Assembly: GCF_026967475.1 (NCBI RefSeq) | Contig: NZ_CP114058.1 | Span: 496,001-560,000 of the forward strand | Reading direction: 5' to 3' | Length of the DNA: 64,000 nucleotides | Source of the DNA: Rouxiella chamberiensis | GTDB taxonomy: Bacteria; Pseudomonadota; Gammaproteobacteria; Enterobacterales; Enterobacteriaceae | Position numbers and translations under genes: made by a program | Part shown: piece by piece, positions 19,237-28,664 of the stretch | Layout: the number at the start of each line of letters is the position of its first letter | Position numbering within the stretch: the first letter of the stretch is position 1 | The notes under the pieces: generated by a model | Seen by the model: the letters and a program-made list of their open reading frames with translations, nothing else | Told to the model about the DNA's origin: nothing | The model's database searches: none

Positions 19237-19974
19237 ATGCTGGAACTCAATAACATCAAGCTGTCGTACGGCAGCACGCCGATTTTGAAAGGCGTCAATC
19301 TGTCAGTGAAGCGCGGCGATGTGGTATCGATTATCGGGCCAAGCGGCACCGGCAAGACGACGCTGCTGCGTTGCATCAACTATCTGGCCAGACCGGAATC
19401 CGGCAGCATCACGTTTGACCAGATAAACATGGATTATCGGTCTGCGGACAAGCGCGCCATTCAGGCGATTCGCCTGCGCACGGCGATGGTATTCCAGCAG
19501 TTCAACGTGTTTAAAAACATGACCGTACTGCAAAATGTGATGGACCCGCTGATGGTCGTGCAGGGGAAATCGCGTGACGAAGCGCGGAAAATTGCGCACG
19601 AAGAACTGGAGCGCGTGGGGCTTTCTGCAAAAAGCGACAACTATCCGTCGCAGCTTTCCGGTGGCCAGTTGCAGCGTACCGGTATCGCACGTGCCCTGGC
19701 GGTGCGCCCCGACGTTATCCTGTTTGACGAACCGACCTCGTCGCTCGACCCCGAGCTGGTGGGGGAAGTATTGAAAGTTATAAAAGATGTGACCTCATCG
19801 GGCATTACGTCCCTGCTGGTCACCCACGAAATGCAGTTTGCGAAAAGCGTTTCCAACCGGATTGTCTTTATGGATCAGGGCGTGGTAGCCGCACAGGGGA
19901 CGCCGACAGAGATGTTCGACACGCCTGCGAATCCACGACTCGCTCAATTTCTTAATTCTGAACACGCCGTTTAA
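19237..19974 (+). CDS. Polar amino acid ABC transporter, ATP-binding protein
   Basis: A 245-residue ABC ATPase of the polar-amino-acid (HisP/GlnQ) class. Walker A is [11 protein letters not shown] at about residue 34, the Q-loop [18 protein letters not shown], the signature [15 protein letters not shown] (usual form LSGGQQQR), and Walker [15 protein letters not shown], followed by the H-loop LLVTHEM. ATG 19237 ([12 protein letters not shown]) matches the family start. It pairs with the binding protein and two permeases downstream to form a complete importer. Confidence 0.9.
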   Translation: MLELNNIKLSYGSTPILKGVNLSVKRGDVVSIIGPSGTGKTTLLRCINYLARPESGSITFDQINMDYRSADKRAIQAIRLRTAMVFQQFNVFKNMTVLQNVMDPLMVVQGKSRDEARKIAHEELERVGLSAKSDNYPSQLSGGQLQRTGIARALAVRPDVILFDEPTSSLDPELVGEVLKVIKDVTSSGITSLLVTHEMQFAKSVSNRIVFMDQGVVAAQGTPTEMFDTPANPRLAQFLNSEHAV

Positions 19975-19994
19975 CACTAAAAGGATATCAGGAC

Positions 19995-20822
19995 ATGCAT
20001 TCAATCAAATCTTCTCTGCGCCGTGGTTTTGGTCTGGCGCTGTTGGGCGGCGCGGCTTTAGTCATGACGGCAGGCACCAGCTTCGCCGACACGGCGGTGC
20101 GTACCATTAAAATCGCGACGGCGGCCGAGTCGAAACCCTTGTCATGGGGCGCTATCGGCGTCGAGCCGCAGGGTTATGAACCCGATGTGCTGAAAGCCAT
20201 CAATGCCAAGCTGCCGCAGTACAAATTCCAGATGGTGGGCGCGGCGGATATCGCGCAGGAAACGGGTCTGGTCACCGGCAAATATGACATGGCGACCGGC
20301 GGTTTCTACAAAGCGCCAGCCCGCAGCAAACAGTTTCTTATCCCGGACAGCCCGATGGGCGCAAGCCTGATGAAAATCTACAGCCGCAAGGATAGCAATA
20401 TCAACGGCATGAAGGATCTGGTGGGCAAAAACATCGTGCCCGTGACCGCAGGCGGCGGCGTGTACAAGTTCGTTACCCAGTGGCAGCAGGACAACCCGGG
20501 CGACAAAGTCACCATCAAGGCATCAAGCGCCGGTATTCCTTATCCGGATCGTCTGAAAGAAGTGCAGAGCGGCAAATACGATGCGCTGATTCTGCCTTCC
20601 AACCTCGGCGAGCAGACCGTTATCGATAATCAGAAACTCGACATCAAGGCGAGTGAGCCGGTTTCCATCAACAACACTTACGTGCTTATCCATCGTTCGG
20701 ATGAAAACAAGGCGTTGAACGATGACATCAACAAGGCGCTGAAAGAGCTTAAAGATGATGGCACGCTGGATAAAATCGCGCAGAAATGGTTCGGCGAAGA
20801 CGTCGTTCGTTACATGAAGTAA
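19995..20822 (+). CDS. Amino-acid-type ABC transporter, periplasmic binding protein
   Basis: A 275-residue type-3 solute-binding protein. The signal peptide covers about residues 1-32 (basic RRGF, hydrophobic LALLGGAALVMTAG, cleavage after TSFA). The mature part has the two-lobe signature IKIATAAESKPLSWG...PDVLKAINAKLPQYKF and ends KWFGEDVVRYMK, as in polar amino acid binders. The first lobe ASKAE/PLSWG region would contact the ligand. The ligand is not evident; the operon's oxygenase suggests a modified or sulfur-containing amino acid (inference). Confidence 0.88.
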   Translation: MHSIKSSLRRGFGLALLGGAALVMTAGTSFADTAVRTIKIATAAESKPLSWGAIGVEPQGYEPDVLKAINAKLPQYKFQMVGAADIAQETGLVTGKYDMATGGFYKAPARSKQFLIPDSPMGASLMKIYSRKDSNINGMKDLVGKNIVPVTAGGGVYKFVTQWQQDNPGDKVTIKASSAGIPYPDRLKEVQSGKYDALILPSNLGEQTVIDNQKLDIKASEPVSINNTYVLIHRSDENKALNDDINKALKELKDDGTLDKIAQKWFGEDVVRYMK

Positions 20823-20908
20823 AAATAAGGTCATGGACTTTCCCCGATTGCCGCGAGGTATCGGGGAACCGGAGCCGAGGCTGAAATTGCATTTAGGAGT
20901 GTTTCAAC

Positions 20909-21616
20909 GTGGATCTCACTACAATGATTCCCGAGCTGCTGTCGGCGTTACCGCTGACGCTCGCGATTATGTTTGTGGCTCTCATTGCCGGTTTCTGCCT
21001 GGCTCTTGTGGCGACCACTTTCCGGGTGCGCAGAGTGCCGGTGATTAGCCAAATCGCCGACCTTTACGTGTCTTATGCCCGAAGTGTTCCTGTCGTGCTC
21101 CAGCTGTTTGTGGCGTTTTACGGATTGCCGATGCTGGCGGATGTGCTGCATGTGGAAGACGTCTTTACGGCGACTATCGCCTCGATGGTCGGGCTGAGCC
21201 TGTATCACGGCGGCTATCTTTCCGAAGTCATGCGACCGGCCTATCTGGCGGTGGAGCGCGGACAGCACGATGCCGCCGACAGCATGGGCTACAGTTTTCG
21301 CCAGAAGCTGACGCGAATTGTCGTACCGCAGGCGCTGCACATCGGCTTGCCGGGTTACGGCAATTCGATTATCTACCTGATTCACAATGTGGCGCTGGTG
21401 ATGTATATCGGCGCGGCCGACGTCATGGCGACGGCGCACCTGATTATGGAACGCGATTACAACCAGTATCAGTTCGGCACTTATCTGGTGCTGGCGGTGC
21501 TGTACTCCCTGCTGTGTCTGATTGCCTGGCTGATTGTGCGCGTCTTCGAGCGCCGCAGTGCAAAGTACACGTCGAAAACGGCGCAAACCAAGATAAAGCT
21601 CACGCCGAGCGTCTGA
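20909..21616 (+). CDS. Amino-acid-type ABC transporter, permease 1
   Basis: A 235-residue HisM/GlnP-type permease with about five membrane helices. The cytoplasmic EAA-like loop reads ERGQHDAADSMGYSFRQKLTRIVVPQAL. The start is GTG 20909, nine bases after AGGAG. The C-terminal 15 residues are polar and basic. It is followed by a second, related permease 18 bases downstream, as expected for a heterodimeric polar amino acid importer. Confidence 0.88.
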   Translation: MDLTTMIPELLSALPLTLAIMFVALIAGFCLALVATTFRVRRVPVISQIADLYVSYARSVPVVLQLFVAFYGLPMLADVLHVEDVFTATIASMVGLSLYHGGYLSEVMRPAYLAVERGQHDAADSMGYSFRQKLTRIVVPQALHIGLPGYGNSIIYLIHNVALVMYIGAADVMATAHLIMERDYNQYQFGTYLVLAVLYSLLCLIAWLIVRVFERRSAKYTSKTAQTKIKLTPSV

Positions 21617-21634
21617 CAGAGAGAGTGATTGACT

Positions 21635-22327
21635 ATGTTTGATTTGGATGTGTTGCTGCCGGATTTCTGGAGCATCCTGGACGCCGTGCCCGTTACGCTT
21701 GCGATGGCGTTGACCATTTTTATCTTCTCGACTCTGGTCGGCGGCCTGTTTGCGTTTATCGAGCATCGCCGTTTCCCGGTGCTGCGCCAGTTTGTCATCG
21801 GCTATAAGGTGGTGTTCAAGGGCGTGCCGATGGTGGTGGCTATTTTTCTCGCCTATTACGGATTGCCGCCTGCGCTGCATTTCGTCGCCTCGCTGTTTGG
21901 CATTGAGGTGAACGGGCATTCATTGCCGAACTGGGTGATCATTATTGTTGCTCTTAGCGCCTGTGTCGCGGCGTTTCAGGCCGAAGTGGTGAAAGGGGCG
22001 CTGAACTCGTTCGACAGCGGGCAATCCGATGCCGCCCATTCGCTGGGTTATACTCAGGGCCAGTTATTTCGTCGAGTTCTCTTTCCGCAAATTATCGTGT
22101 CGGCCATACCCGATCTCGCCAACGCATTCATGGTTATCATGAAAGCGCTGTCGCTGGCCTTCGCCATCGAAGTGGTGGATATCTTTGCGCAGGCGCAGTT
22201 GACTGCCGCGCTGAATTTCTACTATCTCGAAGCGTTTATTATTGCTGCGTTGTTCTACATGGTGATTGCCTACGTGGTGACCAAAATCGCCGACATTCTC
22301 GAGGCAAGATTGCGGGTCAGAACCTGA
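21635..22327 (+). CDS. Amino-acid-type ABC transporter, permease 2
   Basis: A 230-residue permease, paralogue of the gene before it. The EAA-like loop is DSGQSDAAHSLGYTQGQLFRRVLFPQ. ATG 21635 (MFDLDVLLPDFW) follows AGAGAG at a good distance; a TTG two codons upstream is less likely. It ends the operon; no clear terminator is seen before the convergent LysR gene 34 bases on. Confidence 0.88.
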   Translation: MFDLDVLLPDFWSILDAVPVTLAMALTIFIFSTLVGGLFAFIEHRRFPVLRQFVIGYKVVFKGVPMVVAIFLAYYGLPPALHFVASLFGIEVNGHSLPNWVIIIVALSACVAAFQAEVVKGALNSFDSGQSDAAHSLGYTQGQLFRRVLFPQIIVSAIPDLANAFMVIMKALSLAFAIEVVDIFAQAQLTAALNFYYLEAFIIAALFYMVIAYVVTKIADILEARLRVRT

Positions 22328-22361
22328 TAATCGATTCGGCAGGGAAGCCGAATCCTTCTCG

Positions 22362-23282
22362 CTATTTCAGTGACTGAACGCGGTTTAGCTGCACAGGAAA
22401 ACTTGCCACCAGCCAATCGATAAATACCCTCAGTCGGTGGGTGAGGTGGCGGTTTTGCGGATACACCACGTGAAAGGGGTAAACCGGCGGTCGCCAGTCC
22501 CGCAAAATCTCCACCAGCCTGCCAGATTGCAGCCCCGGCGCGGCGCAATAACTGAAGGTCTGAATAATGCCGATGCCCGCCAACCCGGCGGCCAGATGCG
22601 CATTGCTTTCATTGACGCCCAATCGATGCTCCGATTTCATCTCGCTTAACGTGTTGTTTTTCATGAATTTGAAAGGCACCGCGCGGCTGTTGTGATGGGT
22701 CACGTAACTCACCAGCCGATGCCCGTTGTTAAGCTCTTCGGGATACGCCGGTACGCCGTAGTTTTTTAGATAGGCGGGTGAAGCGCAGGTTATCATTTCC
22801 GCATTGCCAATCGAGCGAGCGACCAGAGACGAGTTATCCAGCTTGCCGCCTCGAATCACGCAGTCCACATGATTACCGATCAGGTCGACATGATTATCTG
22901 ACACGCCAAGGTCGACAATAATATCGGGATAACGGGCGATAAAATCCGGCAGCGCCGGAATAAGAATATCGGTCGCCGTAGACGAACCAATATTGATACG
23001 CAGCGTTCCACGCGGCTTGCTGCGTGCTGCATTTAATGAGGCATCAATATCTTCGAGGTCGGTAATGACCCGCAAGGTCTGGTCATAATAATCCTGTCCT
23101 TCGGGCGTGACCGTCACACGTCGAGTGGTACGCTGCAATAATCTTGTGCCCAGATGACTTTCCAGCTCTTTGACCATTTTACTCAATGTCGCATTCGGAA
23201 TATCCAGCGAGTCTGCGGCGCGGGTAAAACTTTCCATCTCGACCACTCTGGCAAAGGCTTTTATTGCCTGTAACTGGTTCAT
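22362..23282 (-). CDS. LysR-family regulator, divergent from an SDR gene
   Basis: A 306-residue LysR regulator of the group with an RGTLRINIGSS linker (DmlR-like). HTH at residues 6-60 (AIKAFARVVEMESFTRAADSLDIPNATLSKMVKELE); the effector domain starts at about residue 92. It is divergent from a short-chain dehydrogenase gene 192 bases away. LysR regulators of this group often control the neighbouring oxidoreductase. Confidence 0.87.
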   Translation of the reverse strand: MNQLQAIKAFARVVEMESFTRAADSLDIPNATLSKMVKELESHLGTRLLQRTTRRVTVTPEGQDYYDQTLRVITDLEDIDASLNAARSKPRGTLRINIGSSTATDILIPALPDFIARYPDIIVDLGVSDNHVDLIGNHVDCVIRGGKLDNSSLVARSIGNAEMITCASPAYLKNYGVPAYPEELNNGHRLVSYVTHHNSRAVPFKFMKNNTLSEMKSEHRLGVNESNAHLAAGLAGIGIIQTFSYCAAPGLQSGRLVEILRDWRPPVYPFHVVYPQNRHLTHRLRVFIDWLVASFPVQLNRVQSLK

Positions 23283-23474
23283 CGATTTATCTCACCTCGT
23301 CCAATAGGATGACTATTATCTACCTGTGTGAATAATCATTTTCATTTTACACGATTTATCCAAAGTGTTTATCGGCCTATTGTGGATTCAAGCCCGAGAC
23401 AACCCGCGCTGCTTTAAAAGCCGGAGCTCGGAAAGGCAAGATTAACCACTCATAAACATCATCTGGAGCACATC

Positions 23475-24224
23475 ATGAATACACAACTGGCAGGTAAAAT
23501 CGCATTGGTTACAGGCGGCAGCACAGGTATTGGTCTGGCAGCGGCTCAGCAACTGGCGGCACAGGGCGCACGCGTCTTTATCACCGGACGTCGTCAGGCA
23601 GAGCTGGACGCTGCGGTAGAGTCGATAGGTCAAGCCGCCACCGGCATTCGCGCCGATGCCTCGGTATTGACGGATCTGGATAATGTCTATGCCGAAATCG
23701 CCCGCAGCGCAGGCCATCTTGACATTCTCTTCGCCAATGCAGGCGGCGGCGATATGTTGCCACTGGGCGCGATTACCGAGGAGCATTTCGACCGCATCTT
23801 TGGCACCAACGTGCGCGGCGTGCTGTTTACGGTGCAAAAAGCCCTGCCGCTGCTGGTTGACGGCGCATCGGTCATCCTGACCTCATCGACGGTGTCGGTA
23901 ATGGGTACCGCGAACTTCAGCGTTTACAGCGCCAGCAAGGCCGCCGTACGCAACTTTGCCCGCTCATGGGCGCTTGATCTGAAAGACAGAAAGATTCGCG
24001 TCAACGTGGTCAGTCCGGGTCCGGTCAAAACGCCGGGGCTGGGTGGACTGGTCGAAGAGGGCGAACGTCAGGGACTTTACGATTATCTGGCTTCGCAGGT
24101 GCCTCTCGGCCGTCTCGGCGACCCTGCCGAAATCGCCAATGTGGTGGCTTTCCTGGCGTCCGACAGTTCAAGCTTCGTAAATGGCATTGAACTGTTTGTA
24201 GACGGCGGCATGGCGCAGATTTAA
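23475..24224 (+). CDS. Short-chain dehydrogenase/reductase
   Basis: A 249-residue classical SDR. Cofactor motif TGGSTGIG at residues 14-21; an arginine pair after the second strand (TGRRQAE) favours NADP; NAGG near residue 88; catalytic serine in ILTSSTVS and the YxxxK pair in YSASKAA at about 153-157; the C-terminal [16 protein letters not shown] is standard. It is controlled most likely by the divergent LysR gene. Substrate unknown. Confidence 0.87.
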   Translation: MNTQLAGKIALVTGGSTGIGLAAAQQLAAQGARVFITGRRQAELDAAVESIGQAATGIRADASVLTDLDNVYAEIARSAGHLDILFANAGGGDMLPLGAITEEHFDRIFGTNVRGVLFTVQKALPLLVDGASVILTSSTVSVMGTANFSVYSASKAAVRNFARSWALDLKDRKIRVNVVSPGPVKTPGLGGLVEEGERQGLYDYLASQVPLGRLGDPAEIANVVAFLASDSSSFVNGIELFVDGGMAQI

Positions 24225-24255
24225 GCCGGTTATCGATGAGATAGAATTGGAACAT

Positions 24256-24300
24256 GGGCCGCCGCAGCCTTTGTGGGTTAATGAAACCCTGGCGGCGGTC
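24256..24300 (+). terminator. Likely terminator after the SDR gene
   Basis: GCCGCCGCAG and CTGGCGGCGG pair around an inner GGGTT/AACCC stem, followed by ATATTTTC. It starts about 30 bases after the SDR stop. The T tract is imperfect. Confidence 0.55.
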
Positions 24301-24632
24301 ATATTTTCAGACAAAGCCGTTCATATGGAAAAATTAATTTAAAAAGTGGCTTTCAAGATGGGGTTATTCTGATAATTCCCTTATTTTCGTCAAGTCCCAA
24401 AAATTTGTTTGTTCAAAAATACCTCACTAAAAACAGCCGGTTAATTTTTATCGCAATAATGTCCAGCATTATCAACAAGGTGAGGGACGTAAAAAGTTCA
24501 ATAGTCCATGCCTATTTTTCAAATGCCTGCAACAGAGACATACCGCGGCTCATAAACGGGGTATATAGACTATAATTAGAAGCGTTAGACAAGAGTTGCC
24601 TTAATTAAAATTGACGTTTTAGGAGGTAGAAA
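24301..24632. other. AT-rich intergenic region
   Basis: About 330 bases of AT-rich sequence with no supported frame. It ends with a very strong ribosome-binding site, AGGAGG at about 24621-24626, which fixes the TTG start of the small gene that follows. Confidence 0.35.
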
Positions 24633-24932
24633 TTGTTTATTTCTGATGAAGCAAAAGGTAATAAAATAATCGGCGAAGCAGCCACGAACCTTATCTTCAA
24701 CAGGGAACCCATAACGACCGCGAATTTGATAAAACAGCTTAAAATCATGGCTGAAATCGAAGCGGACGAAGACAGGCTGTTGTTAATGCATGAGACGTGC
24801 CGCTGGTTGCAGGGCTATATTAGCCTCAGCTGCCGCAAACCTGAACGTGCAGGTTGGCTCGACGGGACTCACACGCTGGCAAATTCGCCATCCTCTCTCA
24901 TTCGACTGGTATCGTCGCAAAATCTCGATTAA
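24633..24932 (+). CDS. YmgB/AriR-like small protein
   Basis: A 99-residue protein. Residues 9-66 (GNKIIGEAATNLIFNREPITTANLIKQLKIMAEIEADEDRLLLMHETCRWL) resemble the YmgB/AriR/YcgZ group of small helical proteins linked to biofilm and acid response in E. coli. The start is an unusual TTG, supported by a perfect AGGAGG seven bases upstream. The tail beyond residue 70 is not conserved with anything I recognise. Two further members lie at 49.06 and 49.4 kb in this window. Function inferred from family only. Confidence 0.6.
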   Translation: MFISDEAKGNKIIGEAATNLIFNREPITTANLIKQLKIMAEIEADEDRLLLMHETCRWLQGYISLSCRKPERAGWLDGTHTLANSPSSLIRLVSSQNLD

Positions 24933-25035
24933 GTCTTTAACTGTCATCGATTGAAGGCAATTATCGATCGAAAGCACGTTGATAATTAAGAGTTTATTAC
25001 ACTCATTCTTCTCGTGGCTTGACTCTAACTCGACA

Positions 25036-25057
25036 GTAGGTAGACTGGTCTACCTAC
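25036..25057. promoter_or_regulatory. Perfect 22-base palindromic TetR operator
   Basis: GTAGGTAGAC-TG-GTCTACCTAC is a perfect palindrome ending 23 bases before the TetR start. The TAGAC/GTCTA core is like the operators of other enterobacterial TetR regulators such as NemR. The place, overlapping the probable promoter, fits autorepression of the regulator-exporter unit. Confidence 0.8.
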
Positions 25058-25080
25058 TTCGATATAACGAGAAGCCTGTC

Positions 25081-25665
25081 ATGCCCGCCAATACCTCTTC
25101 CAGCAGCGCACGAAGCCGCCTGCTCGATGCCGCCCGCATCCTCTTTTACAACGAAGGGATCGCCGCGACCGGCATTGACTCACTGGTTAAAAAAGCCGGT
25201 GTCGCCAAAAAAAGCCTCTACAACAATTTTGAATCCAAAGCCGAACTGGTCGCCACCTATCTGGAAATCCGTCATGAAGAGTGGCTGGCCTTTTACGCGC
25301 ATCGTGTTCAGCAGGCATCAAGCCCGCAGGAGAAGGTAAGGGCGGTATTTCTTGCCTATGAAGATCATGCCGAATTTGCCTACGAACGCGGCTTTCGCGG
25401 TTGTGGATTGCTGAATGCCGCCGCCGAATTACCCGCCGGTGCGCCGGGTCGCACCGCTGTGCGCGGCCACAAGGAGCAGGTTGAGGCTCTGTTGGTAACC
25501 CCGCTTTGCGAGCTTCTTGCGGGTGATGAAACGCGCGCTGCATGGCTCGCCCGTCATTTCGCCTTTTTGCTCGAGGGCAGCATGTCGCGTGCCGGACTGG
25601 AAGGGAACGGTGATTGTGTCCGTCAGGCCATGACCATGGCCGATGAAATGATGGAGGCGCTATGA
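25081..25665 (+). CDS. TetR-family repressor
   Basis: A 194-residue TetR regulator. The HTH is at residues 10-55 (RSRLLDAARILFYNEGIAATGIDSLVKKAGVAKKSLYNNFESKAELVATYL). The ligand domain has CGLLNAAAELP, found in a TetR group with a conserved cysteine. ATG 25081 was chosen since it lies just after the palindromic operator, and in-frame codons upstream would cross it. It overlaps the EamA exporter gene by 4 bases (ATGA), so the two are one operon. Confidence 0.87.
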   Translation: MPANTSSSSARSRLLDAARILFYNEGIAATGIDSLVKKAGVAKKSLYNNFESKAELVATYLEIRHEEWLAFYAHRVQQASSPQEKVRAVFLAYEDHAEFAYERGFRGCGLLNAAAELPAGAPGRTAVRGHKEQVEALLVTPLCELLAGDETRAAWLARHFAFLLEGSMSRAGLEGNGDCVRQAMTMADEMMEAL

Positions 25666-26588
25666 GTCTGCCCGCCCGGGAGCGAATGACAGGTATTTTT
25701 GGCGTGCTGATTGCGGCACTGCTTTGGGGCTCGACCGGCACGGCCGCCACGTTTGCGCCCGACGTGAGCGCTGTCGCCATCGGCGCTGTCGCGATGGGGA
25801 TTGGCGGCTTGTTGCAGGCCGCGATCGCCGCGAAAAGTATCCTTGAGTTTTCTGCACAACTCGCGGCACAAGGGCGGTTGTTACTGACCGGAGCCTTGGC
25901 GGTCGCCGTGTATCCGCTGGCGTTCTATGCTTCGATGCATCTGGCCGGAGTGACCGTCGGCACTGTTATTTCCATTGGCTCTGCGCCTCTGCTATCGGCA
26001 CTTATCGAATACCGTCTCGAGGGGCAGCGTTTGACGCGGCGCTGGATGTCTGGCGCAACGATCGGCGTTATCGGCATGCTGCTGCTAAGTGTGGCGCAAA
26101 GCGGAGAACATGGCGCCACCGGCGACTCGAAGCAGGTGATGTGGGGCGTGTTACTCGGGCTGCTCGCCGGACTGACCTATGCGCTTTACTCCTGGGCCGC
26201 GCGGCGTTTGATGCAGCGGCAGATCCCCTCCCGCACGGCGATGGGCGCGACCTTTGGCCTCGGCGGACTTCTGCTGATGCCGGTGCTGGCGCTCACCGGC
26301 GGTCCATTGCTGGCCTCCTGGAACAATGCGGCCGTCGGGGCCTATATGGCGTTGGTGCCGATGTTTATCGGCTATCTCTGTTACGGCTATGGCCTTGCGC
26401 GGGTATCCGCCAGCATGGCGACCACGATTACGCTGATTGAACCGGTGGTCGCGGCCATACTGGCGGTTATCATTGTCGGCGAACGATTACCGCCGTTGGG
26501 CTGGCTTGGCATTACGCTGGTGATAGCCTGCCTGTTAGTGATTACTCTGCCCGTTCAATATCGTTATGCGCGTGCCCGGAATGCTTAA
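25662..26588 (+). CDS. EamA/DMT family exporter
   Basis: A 308-residue, ten-helix DMT protein with two EamA repeats (ALLWGSTGTAATFAPDVSAVAIG in the first; GLLAGLTYALYSWAARRLM and ATTITLIEPVVAAILAVIIVGERL in the second). It is translated from an ATGA overlap with the TetR gene and so is the likely target of that repressor. Its last 54 bases overlap the 3' end of the convergent gene. Substrate unknown. Confidence 0.87.
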   Translation: MSLPARERMTGIFGVLIAALLWGSTGTAATFAPDVSAVAIGAVAMGIGGLLQAAIAAKSILEFSAQLAAQGRLLLTGALAVAVYPLAFYASMHLAGVTVGTVISIGSAPLLSALIEYRLEGQRLTRRWMSGATIGVIGMLLLSVAQSGEHGATGDSKQVMWGVLLGLLAGLTYALYSWAARRLMQRQIPSRTAMGATFGLGGLLLMPVLALTGGPLLASWNNAAVGAYMALVPMFIGYLCYGYGLARVSASMATTITLIEPVVAAILAVIIVGERLPPLGWLGITLVIACLLVITLPVQYRYARARNA

Positions 26589-27536
26589 TGCAAAGTCATC
26601 GCCAAAGACGCTGGCAGGCGTTTGAAAGCCGGGCTGGCGTGTTCCGTCGATAACCCGTCTGGCGGCTTCGATAGCCGCCAGCGGCGTATAGGCATAGCCG
26701 TTTACCGTGTCGATGATGGCGCGATGCACCATCCCGTCGGCTGCGGTAATTTCCACTACCGCGCGCGCTGGCGTCGAGGCCAATTCGTCGGCCGAGGGGC
26801 CGTCGGGTAAAAGTGCAGGGTCACCTTGCGCAAGGGCGGCGTCCGGCACATGCACGAACATTTCAATATTCGCAATGCCGGTAGAGTGCCAGGCGGTGAC
26901 CAAATCGCCAAAGGACAGCGGCGCGCATTCGACGGCCCCTGCGCCAAAATCAAACCAGCCCGTATCGGCATTCTGTTTCACAACGAGGTGGCCCTCGACG
27001 CGGGCCAGTATTCCGGCGCTGATGATTTCTCCGGCGCTGATGGCCGACCCACGCGACATGGAGCCTGCCACCTGCAACGCGATACGCATATGAATCGGGT
27101 CTTTAATCAGTCTGGATAACGTCACGGCAAGGCTGTCGGTCGGCACCACGTCCCACCCCACGCCGGGCATCAGCATCGTGCCGGTCTTGGCCGCGGCATC
27201 GTGCAGCGATTCCGCCAGACGGTAGACGTTAATCTCGGCCGTGATATCCAGATAATGAATACCCCGTTCGATACAGGCTTTCATCAAGGCTGCGGCGGTC
27301 TGGGCAAAGGGTCCGGCGCAATTTAGGACTAAGGCGATATTGTCGAGATGCGCAGGGATTGTGGCGGGATCATTCAGGTCGAAAACCTCGGCACGCACGC
27401 CTAGCGTTTCGGCGAGTTCAGCCAGTTTCTGCCGGTTCCTGCCTGCTATCACGACCTCCAGACCCACTTTCTTCGCCTGAAGGGCCACCATTTTGCCGGT
27501 ATAACCGGTTGCGCCGTAAATCATTATTGTCTGCAT
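26535..27536 (-). CDS. Saccharopine dehydrogenase-like NAD(P)-binding protein
   Basis: A 333-residue Rossmann protein: YGATGYTGKMV at residues 7-17, AGRNRQKLAELAETLG, and VLNCAGPFAQTAAALMKACIERGIHYLDITAE are the hallmarks of the saccharopine-dehydrogenase NADP-binding domain and trans-acting enoyl reductase group. MPGVGWDVVPTD is also typical. Probably a reductase of an unknown substrate. It converges on the EamA gene with 54 bases of overlap, and is divergent from an AraC regulator, its likely controller. Confidence 0.8.
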   Translation of the reverse strand: MQTIMIYGATGYTGKMVALQAKKVGLEVVIAGRNRQKLAELAETLGVRAEVFDLNDPATIPAHLDNIALVLNCAGPFAQTAAALMKACIERGIHYLDITAEINVYRLAESLHDAAAKTGTMLMPGVGWDVVPTDSLAVTLSRLIKDPIHMRIALQVAGSMSRGSAISAGEIISAGILARVEGHLVVKQNADTGWFDFGAGAVECAPLSFGDLVTAWHSTGIANIEMFVHVPDAALAQGDPALLPDGPSADELASTPARAVVEITAADGMVHRAIIDTVNGYAYTPLAAIEAARRVIDGTRQPGFQTPASVFGDDFALSIPGTRITILNGQSNH

Positions 27537-27665
27537 GTTCTTTACTCGTTAGTTGCGATGCGAAAAGAGTAAAGCAGGCCATGGAGCATGGCTTTGGCGT
27601 TCCTGCTCGATTCTTGCCTGTTTCTGCTCTATGCTCGCGTAACCGCATTGGCGAGGAGAAAGACG

Positions 27666-28568
27666 ATGAGACAGCAAGTTTTGCTGGATGAATTATGCCT
27701 GTTGGCGGCGAAAGCCCATAACTGGCGGACAGAAACCGGCATCCCGCGTGTAGCGATGGTGCAGGGATGTATTCCAACTCACGCCCTCTCTGCGGTGTAT
27801 GAACCGATGATCAACCTGATCCTGCGCGGTAGTAAAACCATAAGCGTTGGCGACAGGGTGTTCAATTACGATCCCGCCTCCTATTTCGTCATGTCGGTCG
27901 ATCTGCCTGCCGTCGGCGCGGTGTATCCTTCTGCCGCCCAGGAACCTTATCTGGCGGTCAGCCTGACTTTGCAGCCTGAACGGATAGCCGAATTACTGGC
28001 CGATGCGCCGCCGAGAAACGGCAACGACGTTTCGCAGGGCGCTTTTTCCGTTGCCTCCGTCACGCCTGAATTGCTGGATGCCTGGGTGCGCATGCTTCGG
28101 CTGATGAATCAGCCTGAAGATATTCCCGTGCTGGCACCGGTTTTCGAAAGAGAGATTCTTTATCACGTTTTGAAAGGCCCGCATGGCTGGATGCTGCGCG
28201 ATATTGCCTCGCCCGACACCATGCTCGGGCGCATCGCCTGCGCCATAAGCTGGATAAAACAGCACTATATGCAGGAATTCAGTATCGATTCGCTGGCCGA
28301 GCGCCATGCGATGAGCGTGTCGGCGTTTCATCGCCACTTCAAGGCGGTCACCGCACTGAGTCCGTTGCAGTATCAGAAACGTGTGCGGTTGCTGCATGCC
28401 CGAACCTTGCTGGTTCGCCGTCAGCTCAACGTCACCTCTGTCGCGCTGGAAGTGGGTTATCAGAGTGTCACCCAGTTTAATCGGGAATATGCCCGTTTCT
28501 TCGGACTTCCGCCTCTAAAGGATGTGAGTCGACTGCGCGAGGAAATAGTGACCGCCGACGCGCTTTAA
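27666..28568 (+). CDS. AraC-family regulator (AraC_N type)
   Basis: A 300-residue regulator. The N-terminal part (residues 20-160) is the AraC_N cupin-like domain (GCIPTHALSAVYEPMINLILRGSK). The C-terminal double HTH is at about 190-285 (SIDSLAERHAMSVSAFHRHFKAVTALSPLQYQKRVRLLHAR and VTSVALEVGYQSVTQFNREYARFFGLPP). ATG 27666 has GAGGAG at the right distance. It lies between a divergent reductase and a downstream SDR, either of which may be its target. Confidence 0.86.
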   Translation: MRQQVLLDELCLLAAKAHNWRTETGIPRVAMVQGCIPTHALSAVYEPMINLILRGSKTISVGDRVFNYDPASYFVMSVDLPAVGAVYPSAAQEPYLAVSLTLQPERIAELLADAPPRNGNDVSQGAFSVASVTPELLDAWVRMLRLMNQPEDIPVLAPVFEREILYHVLKGPHGWMLRDIASPDTMLGRIACAISWIKQHYMQEFSIDSLAERHAMSVSAFHRHFKAVTALSPLQYQKRVRLLHARTLLVRRQLNVTSVALEVGYQSVTQFNREYARFFGLPPLKDVSRLREEIVTADAL

Positions 28569-28664
28569 TTGAAGCAGGATTAGGCAGTTTTTAGCCAGAA
28601 TGGGGCAGGTTGTCGAAAACAGGAGAAGTTAAGCTGTCTTACACCCACAAAACTGGAGCAAGAC

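Noticed and set aside
20948..21919. 323-codon minus-strand frame across the two permeases
   Set aside because: Antisense shadow of two clear membrane proteins; crosses the boundary between both genes.
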